From Mya arenaria (taxonomy: Eukaryota; Mollusca; Bivalvia; Myida; Myidae), in NCBI RefSeq assembly GCF_026914265.1, contig NC_069124.1, forward strand, positions 6,908,213 through 6,972,212: a stretch of 64,000 nt of DNA, given 5' to 3'. Both the position numbers and the translations under genes were made by a program. The notes beneath the pieces are model-generated. The model did no database searches. It saw only the letters and a list, made by a program, of their open reading frames with translations, and had not been told where the DNA came from. Numbering within the stretch: position 1 is the first letter of the stretch; each line of letters starts with the position of its first letter. Of this stretch, positions 21,925-32,945 are shown one piece after another.

Positions 21925-22075
21925 TTTAAGGACCCACCAGTCATTTAACGTTTATTCGTTTTCAGCAATGAAATACACGGTTACAATCTAGTAGTCAGTA
22001 ATTGATATTATTTAGTAAGTAGTTTGAGGTTTATCACTCAAAATGTATGTTTGTTATACATGTACATGTGAATGT
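21925..22075. repeat. Dispersed repeat, copy 1
   Basis: About 150 bp from 'ggacccaccagtcattt' through 'acacggttacaat' and 'gtttatcactcaaa' to 'tgtttgttatacatgt'. The same sequence lies in reverse orientation at about 26,637-26,795. Its ends do not show clear inverted repeats. Confidence 0.7.
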
Positions 22076-22437
22076 CTTGTTATAAATACGAGTGCCACTT
22101 TAAACAACGGTAGAACGGAGTTACTCATAAGAACAATAAAACAGTTGAACGTAAACAATTTGTATTCATAATGTGACCAAATCCGTTGTAAGTGTACAAA
22201 CAATGCGGTAAAGATGAAAACAAAAGAGTAGATCAAGTAGATGCAGCAGGTTCATCCTGGATTTGAAATCACAAACCATTCGAATTCAAAACCTTTAAAT
22301 ATTGAATAAAGCAAATTGTCTGAGATGGTTAATAAGTATGCATTAATTCACTGTGGTGTATCAATCAAATGTAATAAGGCATGTTACAATGGGTTTGCAC
22401 TTCCCAATTGTATGCAATTTGACCTTCAGGGCAAATC

Positions 22438-23935
22438 CTTGGTCGCGGTAGAATCCTTGATCGTATGCTACGCGTTAGAATCCTTGATCGTTGGTTACGT
22501 GGTAGAATCTTTGGTCGTTGGTTACGCGGTATAATACTTGGTCGTTGGTTACGCGGTAGAATCCTTGGTCGATGGTTACGCGGTAGAATCCTTGGTCGTT
22601 GGTTATGCGGTAGAATCCTCGGTCGTTGATTACGCGGTAGAATACTTGGCCGATGATTACGCGATAGAATCCTCGGTCGTTGATTACGCGGTAGAATACT
22701 TGGCCAATGATTACGCGATAGAATCCTTGGTCGATGGTTACGCGGTGGAATCCTTGGTTGATGGTTACGCGGTAGAATCCTTGGGAGATGGTTACGCGGT
22801 GGAATCCTTGGTCGTTGGTTACGCGGTAGAATCCTTGGTTGATGGTTACGTGGTGGAATCCTTGGTTGATGGTTACGCGGTAGATTCCTTGGGAGATGGT
22901 TACGTGATGGAATCCTTGGTTGATGGTTACGCGGTAGAATCCTTGGTTGATGGTTACGTGGTGGAATCCTTGGTCGTTGGTTACGCGGTAGAATCCTTGG
23001 TTGATGGTTACGTGGTGGAATCCTTGGTCGATGGTTACGCGGTAGAATCCTTGGTCGTTGGTTACGCGGTAGAATCCTTGGTCGTTGGTTACGCGGTAGA
23101 ATCCTTGGTCGCGGTAGAATCCTTGGTCGATGGTTACGCGGTAGTATCCTTGGTCAATGGTTACGCGGTAGAATCCTTGGCTGATGGTTACGCGATAAAA
23201 TCTTTGGTCGATGGTTACGCGGTAGAATCCTTGGTCGTTGGTTACGCGGTAGAATCCTTGGTCTATGGTAACGCGGTAAATCCTTGGTTAATGGTTACGC
23301 GATAGAATCCTTGGTCGTTGGTTACGCGGTAGAATACTTGGTCGATGGTTACGCGATAGAATCCTTGGGAGATGGTAATGCGGTAGAATCCTTGGTCGTT
23401 TGTTACGCAGTAGAATCCTCGGTCGTTGATTATGCGGTAGAATACTTGGCCGATGGTTACGCGATAGAATCCTTGGGAGATGGTTATGCGGTAGAATCCT
23501 TGGTCGTTGGTTACGCGGTAGAACCCCTGGTCGTTGGTTACGCGGTAGAATACTTGGTCGATGGTTACGCGATAGAATCCTTGGGAGATGGTTATGCGAT
23601 ATAATCCTTGGTCGTTGGTTACGCGATAGAATCCTTGGTCTATGGTAACGCGGTAGAATCATTGGTCGATGGTTACGCGATAGAATCCTTGGTCGTTGGT
23701 TACGCGGTAGAATACTTGGTCGATGGTTACGCGATAGATTCCTTGGGAGATGGTTATGCGGTAGAATCCTTGTTCGTTGGTTACGCGGTAGAATCCTTGG
23801 TCTATGGTTACGCGGTAGAATCCTTGGTTGATGGTTACGCGGTAGAATCCTTGGTCGTTGATTACGCGATAGAATCCTTGGTCGTTGGTTACGTTGTAGA
23901 ATCCTTGGTCGATGGATACGGGGTAGAACTGTAAT
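22438..23935. repeat. 27-bp minisatellite, about 55 units
   Basis: Units of the form 'gtagaatccttggtcgatgg' plus 'ttacgcg', with variants at fixed positions (gtt/gat, cctt/actt, gtc/ggaga, gcg/gtg). The 27-bp length is a multiple of 3, so long ORFs run through it: 255 codons on + reading VESLVDGYA repeats and 234 codons on - reading ILPRNHRPR repeats. No start context, flanking domain or splice context supports a gene, and stops and frame jumps between units break it into several ORFs. Treated as non-coding repeat. Confidence 0.93.
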
Positions 23936-24369
23936 TTTAGATCTCGTTGATTTCAACTCTCGCTCTCTAACTAGCACGTAAAAAAGAACCAATGGAGTCT
24001 CTGAAACCGAGATGCATTTTGTAAACTAGGGTCGACGGTTTTCTATGCATCTAAAATCCGTCATTAAATATCGGTCTAGGAAGTGTTTCTACTACGTACT
24101 TACGATGTGTGACGTTTATTTTAAAATTTTACTAACTTAAAATAGACCTGATTAATGATCAAAATTTAATACTGATCATTAAGATTTATTATTGAAGTGG
24201 GTCAAAACTTAATGTTACACCGGATAAGGTTGTTTCGTAATAGGAGCCTAATAACTGTCCATCGGTCTATGCGTGTAATGGCGTTATCGCAAATTGGTTC
24301 ATTTAGTCCATATTTGTTTTCAATAAATATATAAAGTAGTCAGAAACATAAAAGTGTTATTGTTTATTA

Positions 24370-24800
24370 ATCTTTTACTACTCAAAGTCTTATATATGTG
24401 TCTCCAATGATCATCTAGTGTCCCAAACTCATTGAAGCTGACACCTCCACAGGTATAAGGAAACTGGGCTTTATCAGAAGGAACATGACATATTGAGTCT
24501 AGAAGGTTTAGGTAGCTAGTTACAGTAGACCTTTTAGTGAGGTCGGGACTGAAAAGGCAGCCTCTAAAAAGACTTAAATGGTTCACTGGTACAGACATGG
24601 AGGCGTGCCACTCTCTTTGTTACAAGGAACTACATATCTAGAACTTCGTATGCTTAATAAGCTCTTCTGTAAATACAAAGGTCATATGGATATCAGCAGT
24701 GAAATGTTACAGAAGTAGGGCAAAAGTAGCCTCAAGTTCTACAAAGGTCGCATCTACTGTGATATATTTAAAAGTACTGCTAGAAACTGGAATTAGATAA
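24370..24800 (-). pseudogene. Decayed coding sequence, minus strand, copy 1 of 3
   Basis: Read on the minus strand, conceptual segments such as VDATFVELEA, ADIHMTFVFT, SPDLTKRSTVTSYLNLLDSI and CHVPSDKAQFPYTCGGVSFN line up with copies 2 and 3. I do not recognise the protein. Stops and frame changes separate the segments. It is followed to its right by copy 2 rather than by a protease-like gene. Confidence 0.6.
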
Positions 24801-25059
24801 AAGAATAAGACGAAACTCCTTTCATTCAACCAGCTTTAAAAAACACAAGCAAGTTGTAAATAAAACACAACACTTAAACATCCCCGAGTATTGCGCATAC
24901 ACATAAATATAGCAGCTGAGATCATCAAATGTACAAATGAAACAAATTGATATGTCAAAGCTATGAAGTGGCGGTACGCATTCTTTGTAAACACTTGAAC
25001 TGTGGTAAAAGATAATAAATACTGATTAACTGATAAATAAAAAGATAAAGGCAATTGAG

Positions 25060-25690
25060 TTCAAATCGTCCATGTTTTCCCTTCAGACTATCTATAAAAT
25101 ACATGGCCAGATACTTGCTGCTTTTGAACACATTAAATAATAAGGATAACCGTCTCAAATGGCCTCTAGTGGTCCAAGTTCATTGGTGGTGTCACCTTCA
25201 AGGGCAATATGAAACTGGACATCATCACAAGGAACCTAAACAATTGATACCATAAATAGTGAGTAGCTACTAACACTAGTCTAATGAAGTCAGGACTGGA
25301 ATATGAAGACTCACAAACGGCTTAGATAGAAACAGAGCCGTTCCGCACTCTGTGTGAAAGGGCCCTACAGATACAGAACCACAATAAGTCTTATATATTT
25401 TATATATAAATATGCTATGAGCTCCTGGTAGGAATCCGAAACAACAGTGCAGGAAATAGTTGCGGCTCACTATGCCCTTTCGTAAATACAAAGGTATTAT
25501 GAATATCAGCATTGAAGGCTACAGAAATAAATGCGACAGTTGGATGAGGACCAGCTTCTACAAATATCACATCAACTGTGAGGTATTCAAAACTACTCTT
25601 CTTCCCTAGAACGGTCAGAAACTGGAATGAGATTAAATAGTTCGCCGAATTTCCTTTTTTTTATTCAACAATTCAAAGAAACGCGAAAGA
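25060..25690 (-). pseudogene. Decayed coding sequence, minus strand, copy 2 of 3
   Basis: Minus-strand segments LTVDVIFVEAGPHPTVAFIS, EPQLFPALLFRIPTRSS and KPFVSLHIPVLTSLD align with copies 1 and 3, with several stops between. Its 5' end faces pseudogene C head to head across about 270 bp. Confidence 0.6.
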
Positions 25691-25866
25691 TTATGAAGGT
25701 TTTAAACAGTTTAACATTTTTTGACCTAGGACTTATTAGCAGTTCAGTATATTAGCTGTTATCATTGTTTATCTAAATTGCGGATAAAAGAAATTTCAGA
25801 TAAAAGCATGACATAACTTAATTGAAATGCGAAATTGATGATTACTGTTTAACTGATAGATAGCGA

Positions 25867-25874
25867 TATAAAAC
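25867..25874 (+). promoter_or_regulatory. TATA box upstream of pseudogene C
   Basis: TATAAAAC 92 bp before the ATG-equivalent of C, within a block shared with the B upstream region (ttaactgata ... tataaa). Suggests C was copied with its promoter. Confidence 0.45.
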
Positions 25875-25958
25875 CTATATTTAAACCTAAATCATATATG
25901 GTAAACTTGTATTTGTTGCAGGCAATCAATTATACATAAAGAACTTGCCTATTTCAAT

Positions 25959-27330
25959 ATGGCATTGCCGGATTTCTTTGTGAGCATGGAATACATCTCG
26001 ATGTACAAATACATTGCTCAATACTAAGTATACTACAGAGCTGGATGGAAAAGCTCCGTTCTTTTTACTCAATCTGTATCTTGAAGATACGTTTGTGCCA
26101 TTAGGTTTCGGAACTGTTATCATTCCATTACATCCCAAATCATTTCAAAAGCAAACGAGTTAACTCGTTTAGAATGATACACATATAATCATCATTTGTA
26201 TTGAACTATGTATTGTATTAAACCAAGATATGAATGTAAAAAGTAGAAGTGTTGAAATGAGTTGATAAAGTTTAAATATTTATTACAAAAATACGGTGTT
26301 CCAAAATTGTTCTCGTCATAACATTTCGAGGATTGGTTTGTTTAGAAATGAACAAACTGCGTCCTACTGACAGCGAGGACCTCTTAGACACCATGTGTGA
26401 AGGACAACCACTATTAACCAATAGTATGCCCTCCCCGAATAACGATAAAGTATTTAAGCTTTACTTTAACACTTATGCTACTCATAGTTGATACAATAAT
26501 AAAATAGAAATGTTGTCTAATAGTACCTGTAATATATTTAATATATTATGTAAGTTAGTTTTATTTCATCAGAATGAGTTTCAATAACCATCAGATAGAC
26601 GAAATTTTTTAAGTGACACTCTTATTCAAAATCAATACGTACACATGTATAACAAACATACTTTGAGTGATAAACCAATAACTTATTATCAAATAATGCA
26701 TTTATGGAAAATATTGATTACTGATAAAAATATTGTAACCGTGTACTTATTAGCTGAAAACGCAAAAAATATCAAATGATTGGTGGGTTCATAAGTGCGA
26801 TCTACTATCGTCTCGGGTAGAAATACCGTGTTTCCTGCACTTGTCCTTCAAAATGAACTCGGTATTCTTCATAAAAACCATTGTTTTTGACACTTATTCA
26901 TCCTTTTTGGTAAATTAAAACAATTGTATTAACTGTGGTAAATCATATTTGGGAGTAGGAGTGCTTCTTTAAGGGTTGTGGATTCAGGGATGGAAAACTA
27001 CAAATACATGTATATATGCCTAGTTTGCAACGCGAAAGGCAGCGAATAACAGCGAAATGACAAATGTTTTGCAGAATAAGACCGACAATTTTGTTATATT
27101 TGGCGATTACGAAAACGCCCATTTTTCAGGGTGAAAATTGGAGATTATTTAAAAAGTGAAAGCCCACTTTGCGAGATAGATTCCGAAGAGGACAACGGAA
27201 AAACTCCAGTATATGTATTTGATCGAAGTGGTAACAAAACAACGCTTGGATTGGCTCATCGAGGAAACGGAAGAAGCAAATATTACATATGTTGGTGTAG
27301 TTGTAGCAGAGGTCGAAAACAGACAATTTA
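25959..27330 (+). pseudogene. Paralogue C: broken copy of the protease-fold gene
   Basis: Exon 1 remnant 25,959-26,160 starts MALPDFFVSMEYISMYKYIA and meets a TAA at 26,025-26,027, then continues in another frame (agagctggatggaaaagctcc). The rest of exon 1 is deleted. Exon 2 remnant lies at about 26,345-26,455 (aaatgaacaaactg onward). Exon 3 remnant lies at about 26,975-27,330, covering GCGFRDG to the candidate catalytic His/Asp region with large deletions, and stops before the serine motif. A dispersed repeat sits in its second intron. Clearly dead. Confidence 0.85.
26637..26795. repeat. Dispersed repeat, copy 2 (inverted), in pseudogene C intron
   Basis: Reverse complement matches 21,925-22,075 over about 150 bp (acccaccaatcattt, ttttcagctaataa, acacggttacaat, gtttatcactcaaa, tttgttatacatg). 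Confidence 0.7.
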
Positions 27331-27894
27331 AATAAAATTTAAAGAGACTCGCCCATGTTTGGAAAAATGCATCTTTTTTGACGAAATAAGGTATGGCAAT
27401 TAATTACGATTGTGCAAACTGAGATACTGATGGCTCGAACCCTTCAACAAATGTTGATATATGCTCGAATATTGTCTTTTAAGTCAACAATTTTGAATAG
27501 CGCCAGCAACTCTTTCAACAAAAGGCTTAAAGGATAAATCATCCCTCAAGTTATGAAAGAGTCCTCGTGGGCGAGCATTTTGGTACAAAGAGTAAGATTT
27601 GGAATGTCTATTCACCGGAAAGTAACTTTTATTAATGTAATCAAACGCACGAATGAAGGAATCACAATGAGAGTTAACTTCCTTAAAATCATTATTGAAA
27701 TGACTGCAATCCGTTACAGATCAATACGCAGGTTTTAAAAATATTTTTTTATGCATGCGGATAGTTTCCAAGAAACAAATGCAACATAATATAGAACCCA
27801 AAACACAACAGAAAAGAAAAAAAGGATCAGCCACGATATCATGATCCTGGAAAAGTGACTGGTTACTGAGCTAAAACCCTAGAAAATGTAAGGT
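27331..27894. other. Sequence replacing the 3' part of pseudogene C
   Basis: Homology to exon 3 stops at about 27,330. A possible inverted pair 'gactcgccca' (27,347) and 'tgggcgag' (27,569) hints at an inserted element of about 230 bp. No gene is seen. Confidence 0.4.
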
Positions 27895-28425
27895 CATTAA
27901 TGTTTCCCCCTCAGACTTCCTATGAAATACATGGCCAGTTCCTTGCTGCTGCTGAACACATTTAATATCATTTCAAATGGCCTCTTATTTTCCAAGTTGA
28001 CGGTGTCACCTCCAAAAGCAATAGGAAACTGGACATCATCAGAATAGTTGTTTCCAGAAACTACGGGTAACTAGTAACACAAGGCTAATGAAGTCAGGAC
28101 TGGAATATGCAGCCTCACAAAAGGCTTAGATATGTGCTCTTGAACAGATACCGCTCTCTTGTGAAAGAGCCCTACTGATCTACAACCGCAGGCAATCTGA
28201 TTCATATTCTGGGAGCTCTGGGTAGGAGTTCGATACGATAGCGCAGGAAATAGTTGCGGCACACTGCTCTTCCGTATATACAAAAGTATATGGATATCAA
28301 CAGAGAATGCCATAGAAATGCAATATCAAGTCGAGGAGAAGCCTCAAGTTCTACAAAGATCGCATCAACTGTGAGGTTTACAAAACTTATTTCTTCCCAA
28401 CAAATGACATGAAAAAACATTTTAT
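27895..28425 (-). pseudogene. Decayed coding sequence, minus strand, copy 3 of 3
   Basis: The best preserved C-terminus of the three reads on the minus strand SDDVQFPIAFGGDTVNLENK followed by RPFEMILNVFSSSKELAMYF and ends IGSLRGKH-stop. Upstream segments LTVDAIFVELEASP and SSVPQLFPALSYRTPTQSS match copy 2. Stops and frame changes remain. It lies head to head with gene B across about 260 bp. Confidence 0.6.
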
Positions 28426-28591
28426 TTTTTTGGACTCCGGATCAATAAGCTTAAAATTAAATATAGCAGCTGATGTTATTTCTTTTTTAATTGTGATTAT
28501 ACTAGAATGACGTAGCATTTGAATACTTCGGTATCTAAATAGTTTTTTTGTAATTCACGTGAGGGCTACTACTCAACTGATAAAACAGCCA

Positions 28592-28599
28592 TATAAATA
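28592..28599 (+). promoter_or_regulatory. TATA box upstream of gene B
   Basis: TATAAATA 91 bp before the B ATG, at the same place as the TATA motifs of C and D. Confidence 0.5.
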
Positions 28600-28682
28600 C
28601 CAAGTGTATTGTCGAAATCAGATACAAAGTTGATTTATAGGCACATAGTTAAACATCAAGCATTTGTCCGGTATATTTCAAT

Positions 28683-29187
28683 ATGGCGTTGAACTCTTTC
28701 ATTTTGAGCATGGAATACATCCCGAGGTACAAATACATAGCTAAATATGCTACAGAGCTTGATGGAAAAGCTACCTTCTTTTTACGCAGACTGTATCCTA
28801 AAGATACGTTTGTACCATTAGAATTTGGAGATGTTACCATTTCATTACATTCGGAATGTCTTTCAAAAGGAAAAGAGTGCCTTAATGGTCATCTCCGAAA
28901 AATATCAAATGAAGTATTAAATGAAAATCGTTCTACATTGCTTGAGAGGAAATGTCAGCCACAGATAAGTGTTGGTGAGTATGTCGTTAAGGTAAAAAAC
29001 GAAGAAGACATGGAAGTCTCATTGAAAAATATGGAACAGCTTCAAGACGCGTTGGAATTACTCCTTGAAAAGTTTGTTTTTAAGCAATTCATGGTCAAAT
29101 TTAACAAGATATGTGTACTAAAGCCGAAGCTGAATGAGCAACAATTTGGCCAGGAAACTGATGACGACAACAACAGTTATTCGATAG
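28683..29187 (+). CDS. Paralogue B exon 1 (N-terminal domain)
   Basis: ATG to TCGATAG/GTAAAC; 168 codons plus one base. Ends in NNSYSIG like paralogue A. Confidence 0.8.
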
Positions 29188-30651
29188 GTAAACGACCTGG
29201 TATATATTCATTTAGACTAATACACATATAATCACTTTGTGTTTTGAAATAGGTAATCTGAAGTAAACCAAGATATAAATGTGAAAGTTAGAAGTATTGA
29301 AATAAGTTGATACAATTTAATTACTTATAACGAGAAATACGTTCATTCTTTTTAATAAGATTCCAATGATTTTTGTTCAGAAATAAACAATCTGAATGCG
29401 GTTGACAGAGAAAACCTCATGGATACCATACGTGAGGGCCAAGCGCTGTTAAGGAGGTTTGACAATGCCAGCATTCAGACCTGCAGTATGCACACCTCGA
29501 TGAACGATGAAGTATTTCGGCTCTACTTAAACATTTACACTACTAATATTTGATATAATAAAGCAATAAGAATGTTTGTTACAGTATCTGTAATACATTA
29601 TACATATATTTATATTATTCGAGTTAGTTTTCTTTATCATAATGAGCACCAGTATGGTTCAGAATGAACATATAGTATTTCAGTTTGTGTTACTAAGTTC
29701 CAGTTACATGGCAGGTCTACTTTTCAGATTATAGACGCTGTTTTTGGCGTAGACAAGAAGGTTAAAGGATGCGGCTTCAGAGACGGACAACTCCAAATAC
29801 ATGTACAGATGCCTAGTCTGAAATGCGAAAGACAACGAATAAAAAGCGAAATGTCAGATGTTCTAAAGACTTTCAAGATCGACCATATGGTGATATTTGG
29901 CGATTACGACATCACCCCTTTTTCGGGATCCAAAGTTGGAGATAAAGCTGAGAACATTTTGGGTAGAACAGGAACGCTTGGAGGTTTTGCTCGAATAGAA
30001 GGTCATCTTTCACTAAGTGAATGCCAACTTTGTGCTCTCTTTGCGAGACATTTTGCAGATCCCGATGAGGACAACGAAGAGCCTCCAGTATATATATTTG
30101 ATCAAAGTGGTAACAAAACTGCCATTGGAGTGGTTCATCGAGGAAACGGAAAAAACAAATATGATATTTCTGCTGTAGCAGTTGTATCTGAGGTCGGAAA
30201 CAACAAATTCAAAACTTCTGAGGGCCTATATTCACCCAGCCAACTATGCCTTTTCGAACATGATCAACTGGCAAAATTTGAGGAGCTACAAGTCTACATT
30301 TGGGCAAATGGAGAAGCGACTCCACGACGAGGAAAGATCACAATTCCGTACTATCGCTGTCGTGCAATGGACGGTCATTACGTCTTGATTGAGGACCTTT
30401 GTGTGTGGGACAGAGAAACCAACGCGCTTGTGAGAAAGAGACTGTGTGAATCTGGTCATAGCGGGGCTATATTCTGTTCCGACGATCCGAATGGAAAATC
30501 TATCAATGTGTATTCAATGCTTGTAGGTATGTGGAACTATAAAGAAGTGGATAATGATGCCTCACACAAAGGCGTGTACATGACGTTTGCCGTCTGCAAA
30601 GGATTGGAAGACTTGAGCGATAAACTTGGCGCCGATATCAAGCTTTGTTAG
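28683..30651 (+). CDS. Paralogue B: uncharacterised protein with trypsin-like (His-Asp-Ser) C-terminal fold, 519 aa
   Basis: Exons 28683-29187, 29381-29511 and 29728-30651 join in frame (phases 1 and 0), 520 codons with TAG. Same architecture as paralogue A: N-terminal domain (1-168; EYIPRYKYIAKYATELDGK, VPLEFGDVTI), a 44-residue exon-2 helix (TIREGQALLRRF), then the protease-like part with TGTLGGFARIEGH, CALFARHFADPDED (candidate His320), NKYDISAVAVV (candidate Asp358) and ESGHSGAIFCSDDP (candidate Ser457). Exon 3 is almost the same as in A even at DNA level, while exon 1 differs widely and is 30 nt shorter. No signal peptide or membrane helix. AATAAA lies only 16 nt after the stop. Function unknown; the protease fold is an inference. 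Confidence 0.82.
29381..29511 (+). CDS. Paralogue B exon 2 (linker helix)
   Basis: TTGTTCAG/AAATAA to GATGAA/GTATTT, 131 nt. Encodes EINNLNAVDRENLMDTIREG and on. A read-on past the donor meets an in-frame stop. Confidence 0.8.
29728..30651 (+). CDS. Paralogue B exon 3 (protease-fold domain)
   Basis: TTTTCAG/ATTATA to TAG, 924 nt, matching A base for base over long stretches. Confidence 0.84.
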   Translation: MIDAVFGVDKKVKGCGFRDGQLQIHVQMPSLKCERQRIKSEMSDVLKTFKIDHMVIFGDYDITPFSGSKVGDKAENILGRTGTLGGFARIEGHLSLSECQLCALFARHFADPDEDNEEPPVYIFDQSGNKTAIGVVHRGNGKNKYDISAVAVVSEVGNNKFKTSEGLYSPSQLCLFEHDQLAKFEELQVYIWANGEATPRRGKITIPYYRCRAMDGHYVLIEDLCVWDRETNALVRKRLCESGHSGAIFCSDDPNGKSINVYSMLVGMWNYKEVDNDASHKGVYMTFAVCKGLEDLSDKLGADIKLC

Positions 30652-30666
30652 TCTTTACATATTTGA

Positions 30667-30672
30667 AATAAA
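30667..30672 (+). terminator. Candidate polyadenylation signal of gene B
   Basis: AATAAA 16 nt downstream of the TAG, giving a very short 3' UTR if used. Confidence 0.4.
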
Positions 30673-30689
30673 CGAGCCAGATTTTATCC

Positions 30690-31613
30690 ATCCGAAAGTT
30701 ATGATTGCGGACAGCATGATACGACAAGAAAATAATAAAATTTTGCATAAAATATGTAAAAAGAAGTAAAGAAAGTAAGAAGGACGAACTGCTTTGCTAG
30801 CCGTACCGATGATATATGATATATACTGGTTACGTATCATTTTTGTGTCAGAGAGTAAGAAATAGTTGTTTTCGTTTTGTTTTACGAAACCGTTAAATCG
30901 GCATTAGCCCTGCTGCAGGCTTAATTGTCAAGTAAAGCAAAAAGTGACTTTCGGCGGTAATATCATTCTCCGAGCAAGCGATGCTGAACATTTCTACAAT
31001 TTTGCCGATATGTTGTATTCATATATCAAAACTAAATTATTTCTTTCTTAGTGTTGATGCAAATGTCTTTCTACTTGTAACTGATGTCTGAAAATGTGTC
31101 AATCTGTTACGATAAAATTTATCTTTAACACGATGTAAATAAATTAAAATCGATATATCTATTCTGTGATGTGATAAATAACAAATAAATATACCTATAA
31201 TATATCTTTTACTCTATCAATAGACACCATCAATGGGAAGAAAAGCGGAATCTTACAATGAACAATCATTTTCGAAAGATCTGTAGTGGCTCGCAACGTG
31301 TGATATAGGACTGACATTTTTTTTCATTCTACGTAAATATTTTAATAAGTTTGAAAGTAAACTATGTACTTAAAATTAAGGTTGGTCGGATGTTTACCAT
31401 CAATGTTTTAAAATATCACATATTACCTTTGTTGGGGTGTAAGATTCAAAACATATAATTTCCACACATGGGCCAACATTTAAACAAGTTTCATCGTTAA
31501 ATTATTGATTACATTTTAACACCACAATAAAAACCGCTTAAATGTTTAAGAAACACGAAATATGATGATGGCATTAGATACCTACTTCTAGTTTCAAAAG
31601 AATATGACGCTGA
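30690..31613. other. 3' flank of gene B
   Basis: The first part (about 30,700-30,960) matches the flank of gene A at about 21,628-21,890, showing that the duplicated block extends past the gene. The rest is AT-rich with nothing recognised. Confidence 0.5.
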
Positions 31614-32945
31614 CAATATAAGGGAACCTGGTCAAATATCCCCCAAGTCAAATAGCACCCACACTTTTGGTCAAATAGCCCCCACTGCGAAAAAATTGGT
31701 CAAAACGCCCCCAATTCGGTCAAAACGCCCCCATTTTGGTCAAATAGCTCCCACTTCTTTTTTAATTTGAAAATATATTAGAAGGTAAGTTTTAATATTT
31801 TTAAGATATTTGAATGTAAGTTGTAATATTTTTAAGATATTTGAATGTATATTTGAAGGTAAGTGGTAATATTTTTAAGATATGTGTATATATATCCGCC
31901 TGGTCTCAGAACAACGCTTGCAGCGTAACCAGAAGGCAGCGTACAGGTCCATGTAGGGACCTGTGTTCGCTGCATGGGACATGTACAGATCTGGCGATCT
32001 GACCGACACCGGCCTGCTAAAAAAGATTTCCTCTACATATGTGCACACCGTCCCAAACACAAATGAAACAGAAGATTAGTGACAGCTGCATAAGGACCTT
32101 TTTACTATGTATTAACATATAATAGGCATTCTCCATCTATGTTAATGTATATTGTGTGGTACAATGAGAATGCATAATACATTTTACCATACATTGTTAA
32201 TGTGTATTTAAAAGATGTGAATAATGTGAAAATTATTTCAATTTTTTTTTTTATATATATATTCTTGTTCCTCAATTTGGAAATTATAAATGGAAACCAG
32301 TTATATAAGAATGCTGACCAAAATTTTTTATATTCAAGTTCAAAAATTGATGTTTTAAGCATTTCGGTTTTAGCAATAAAATGTTAATTTTCGAACGGAA
32401 ATATGAAAATCTGCAATCTGATCTTTTGTCAGCAATCTTTTAGCACTGGTTTGCAGATATTTACGCAAAAATTTACTCTTTCCAAGACAAAAAAATAAAA
32501 AAAGTTTTCAAAACGGTAAATCTGTGAGAGTGCAGCTTTAAGTTTGATGCTTAATCAATATCAAAATAAAGAATAACACAAAACACAAAAAAAACTTATG
32601 ACTTAGAAAGTTTAACATTTAAAATGTAGATTTGATGTAATAATATATTATTTATAAGATATATTTTAAAACGTTTGTTATTCTTACTTGGTAAAATTTT
32701 CAGATTTATTAATATACAAATAATGTTAATTGCACTTAATTTTGTAAAATTAAAGTTTAAAAAGTGTTTTGGAATAACATAAATATGCAAACATACATAT
32801 AAAAAAATAATAAAAAGTGGGGGCGTTTTGGGGGACAATTTGACCAATTTTAAAATGTGAGTGGGGGCTATTTGACCAAAATGGGGGCTTTTTGACTTGG
32901 GGGCTATTTGACTTGGGGGCTATTTGACTAGGAAGCCAATATAAG
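31614..32945. mobile_element. Foldback element with 9-bp target duplication (Mutator-like), 1,314 bp
   Basis: CAATATAAG flanks both sides (31,614-31,622 and 32,937-32,945). Inside, the left end ggaacctggtcaaat is the near reverse complement of the right end atttgactaggaagc. Both ends carry arrays of '(g)gtcaaatagcccccac' and 'ggtcaaaacgcccccat' motifs, about 130 bp on each side. A 9-bp duplication with long inverted ends points to Mutator-like elements. There is no transposase. The interior has a short tandem repeat (31,775-31,885, ttttaagatatttgaatgta) and a GC-richer captured-looking block (31,895-32,060). Confidence 0.88.

Noticed and set aside
22538-23992. Repetitive proteins VESLVDGYA (+) and ILPRNHRPR (-)
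   Set aside because: Both follow from a stop-free 27-bp unit read in multiples of three; no flanking domain, start context or single continuous frame supports a gene.
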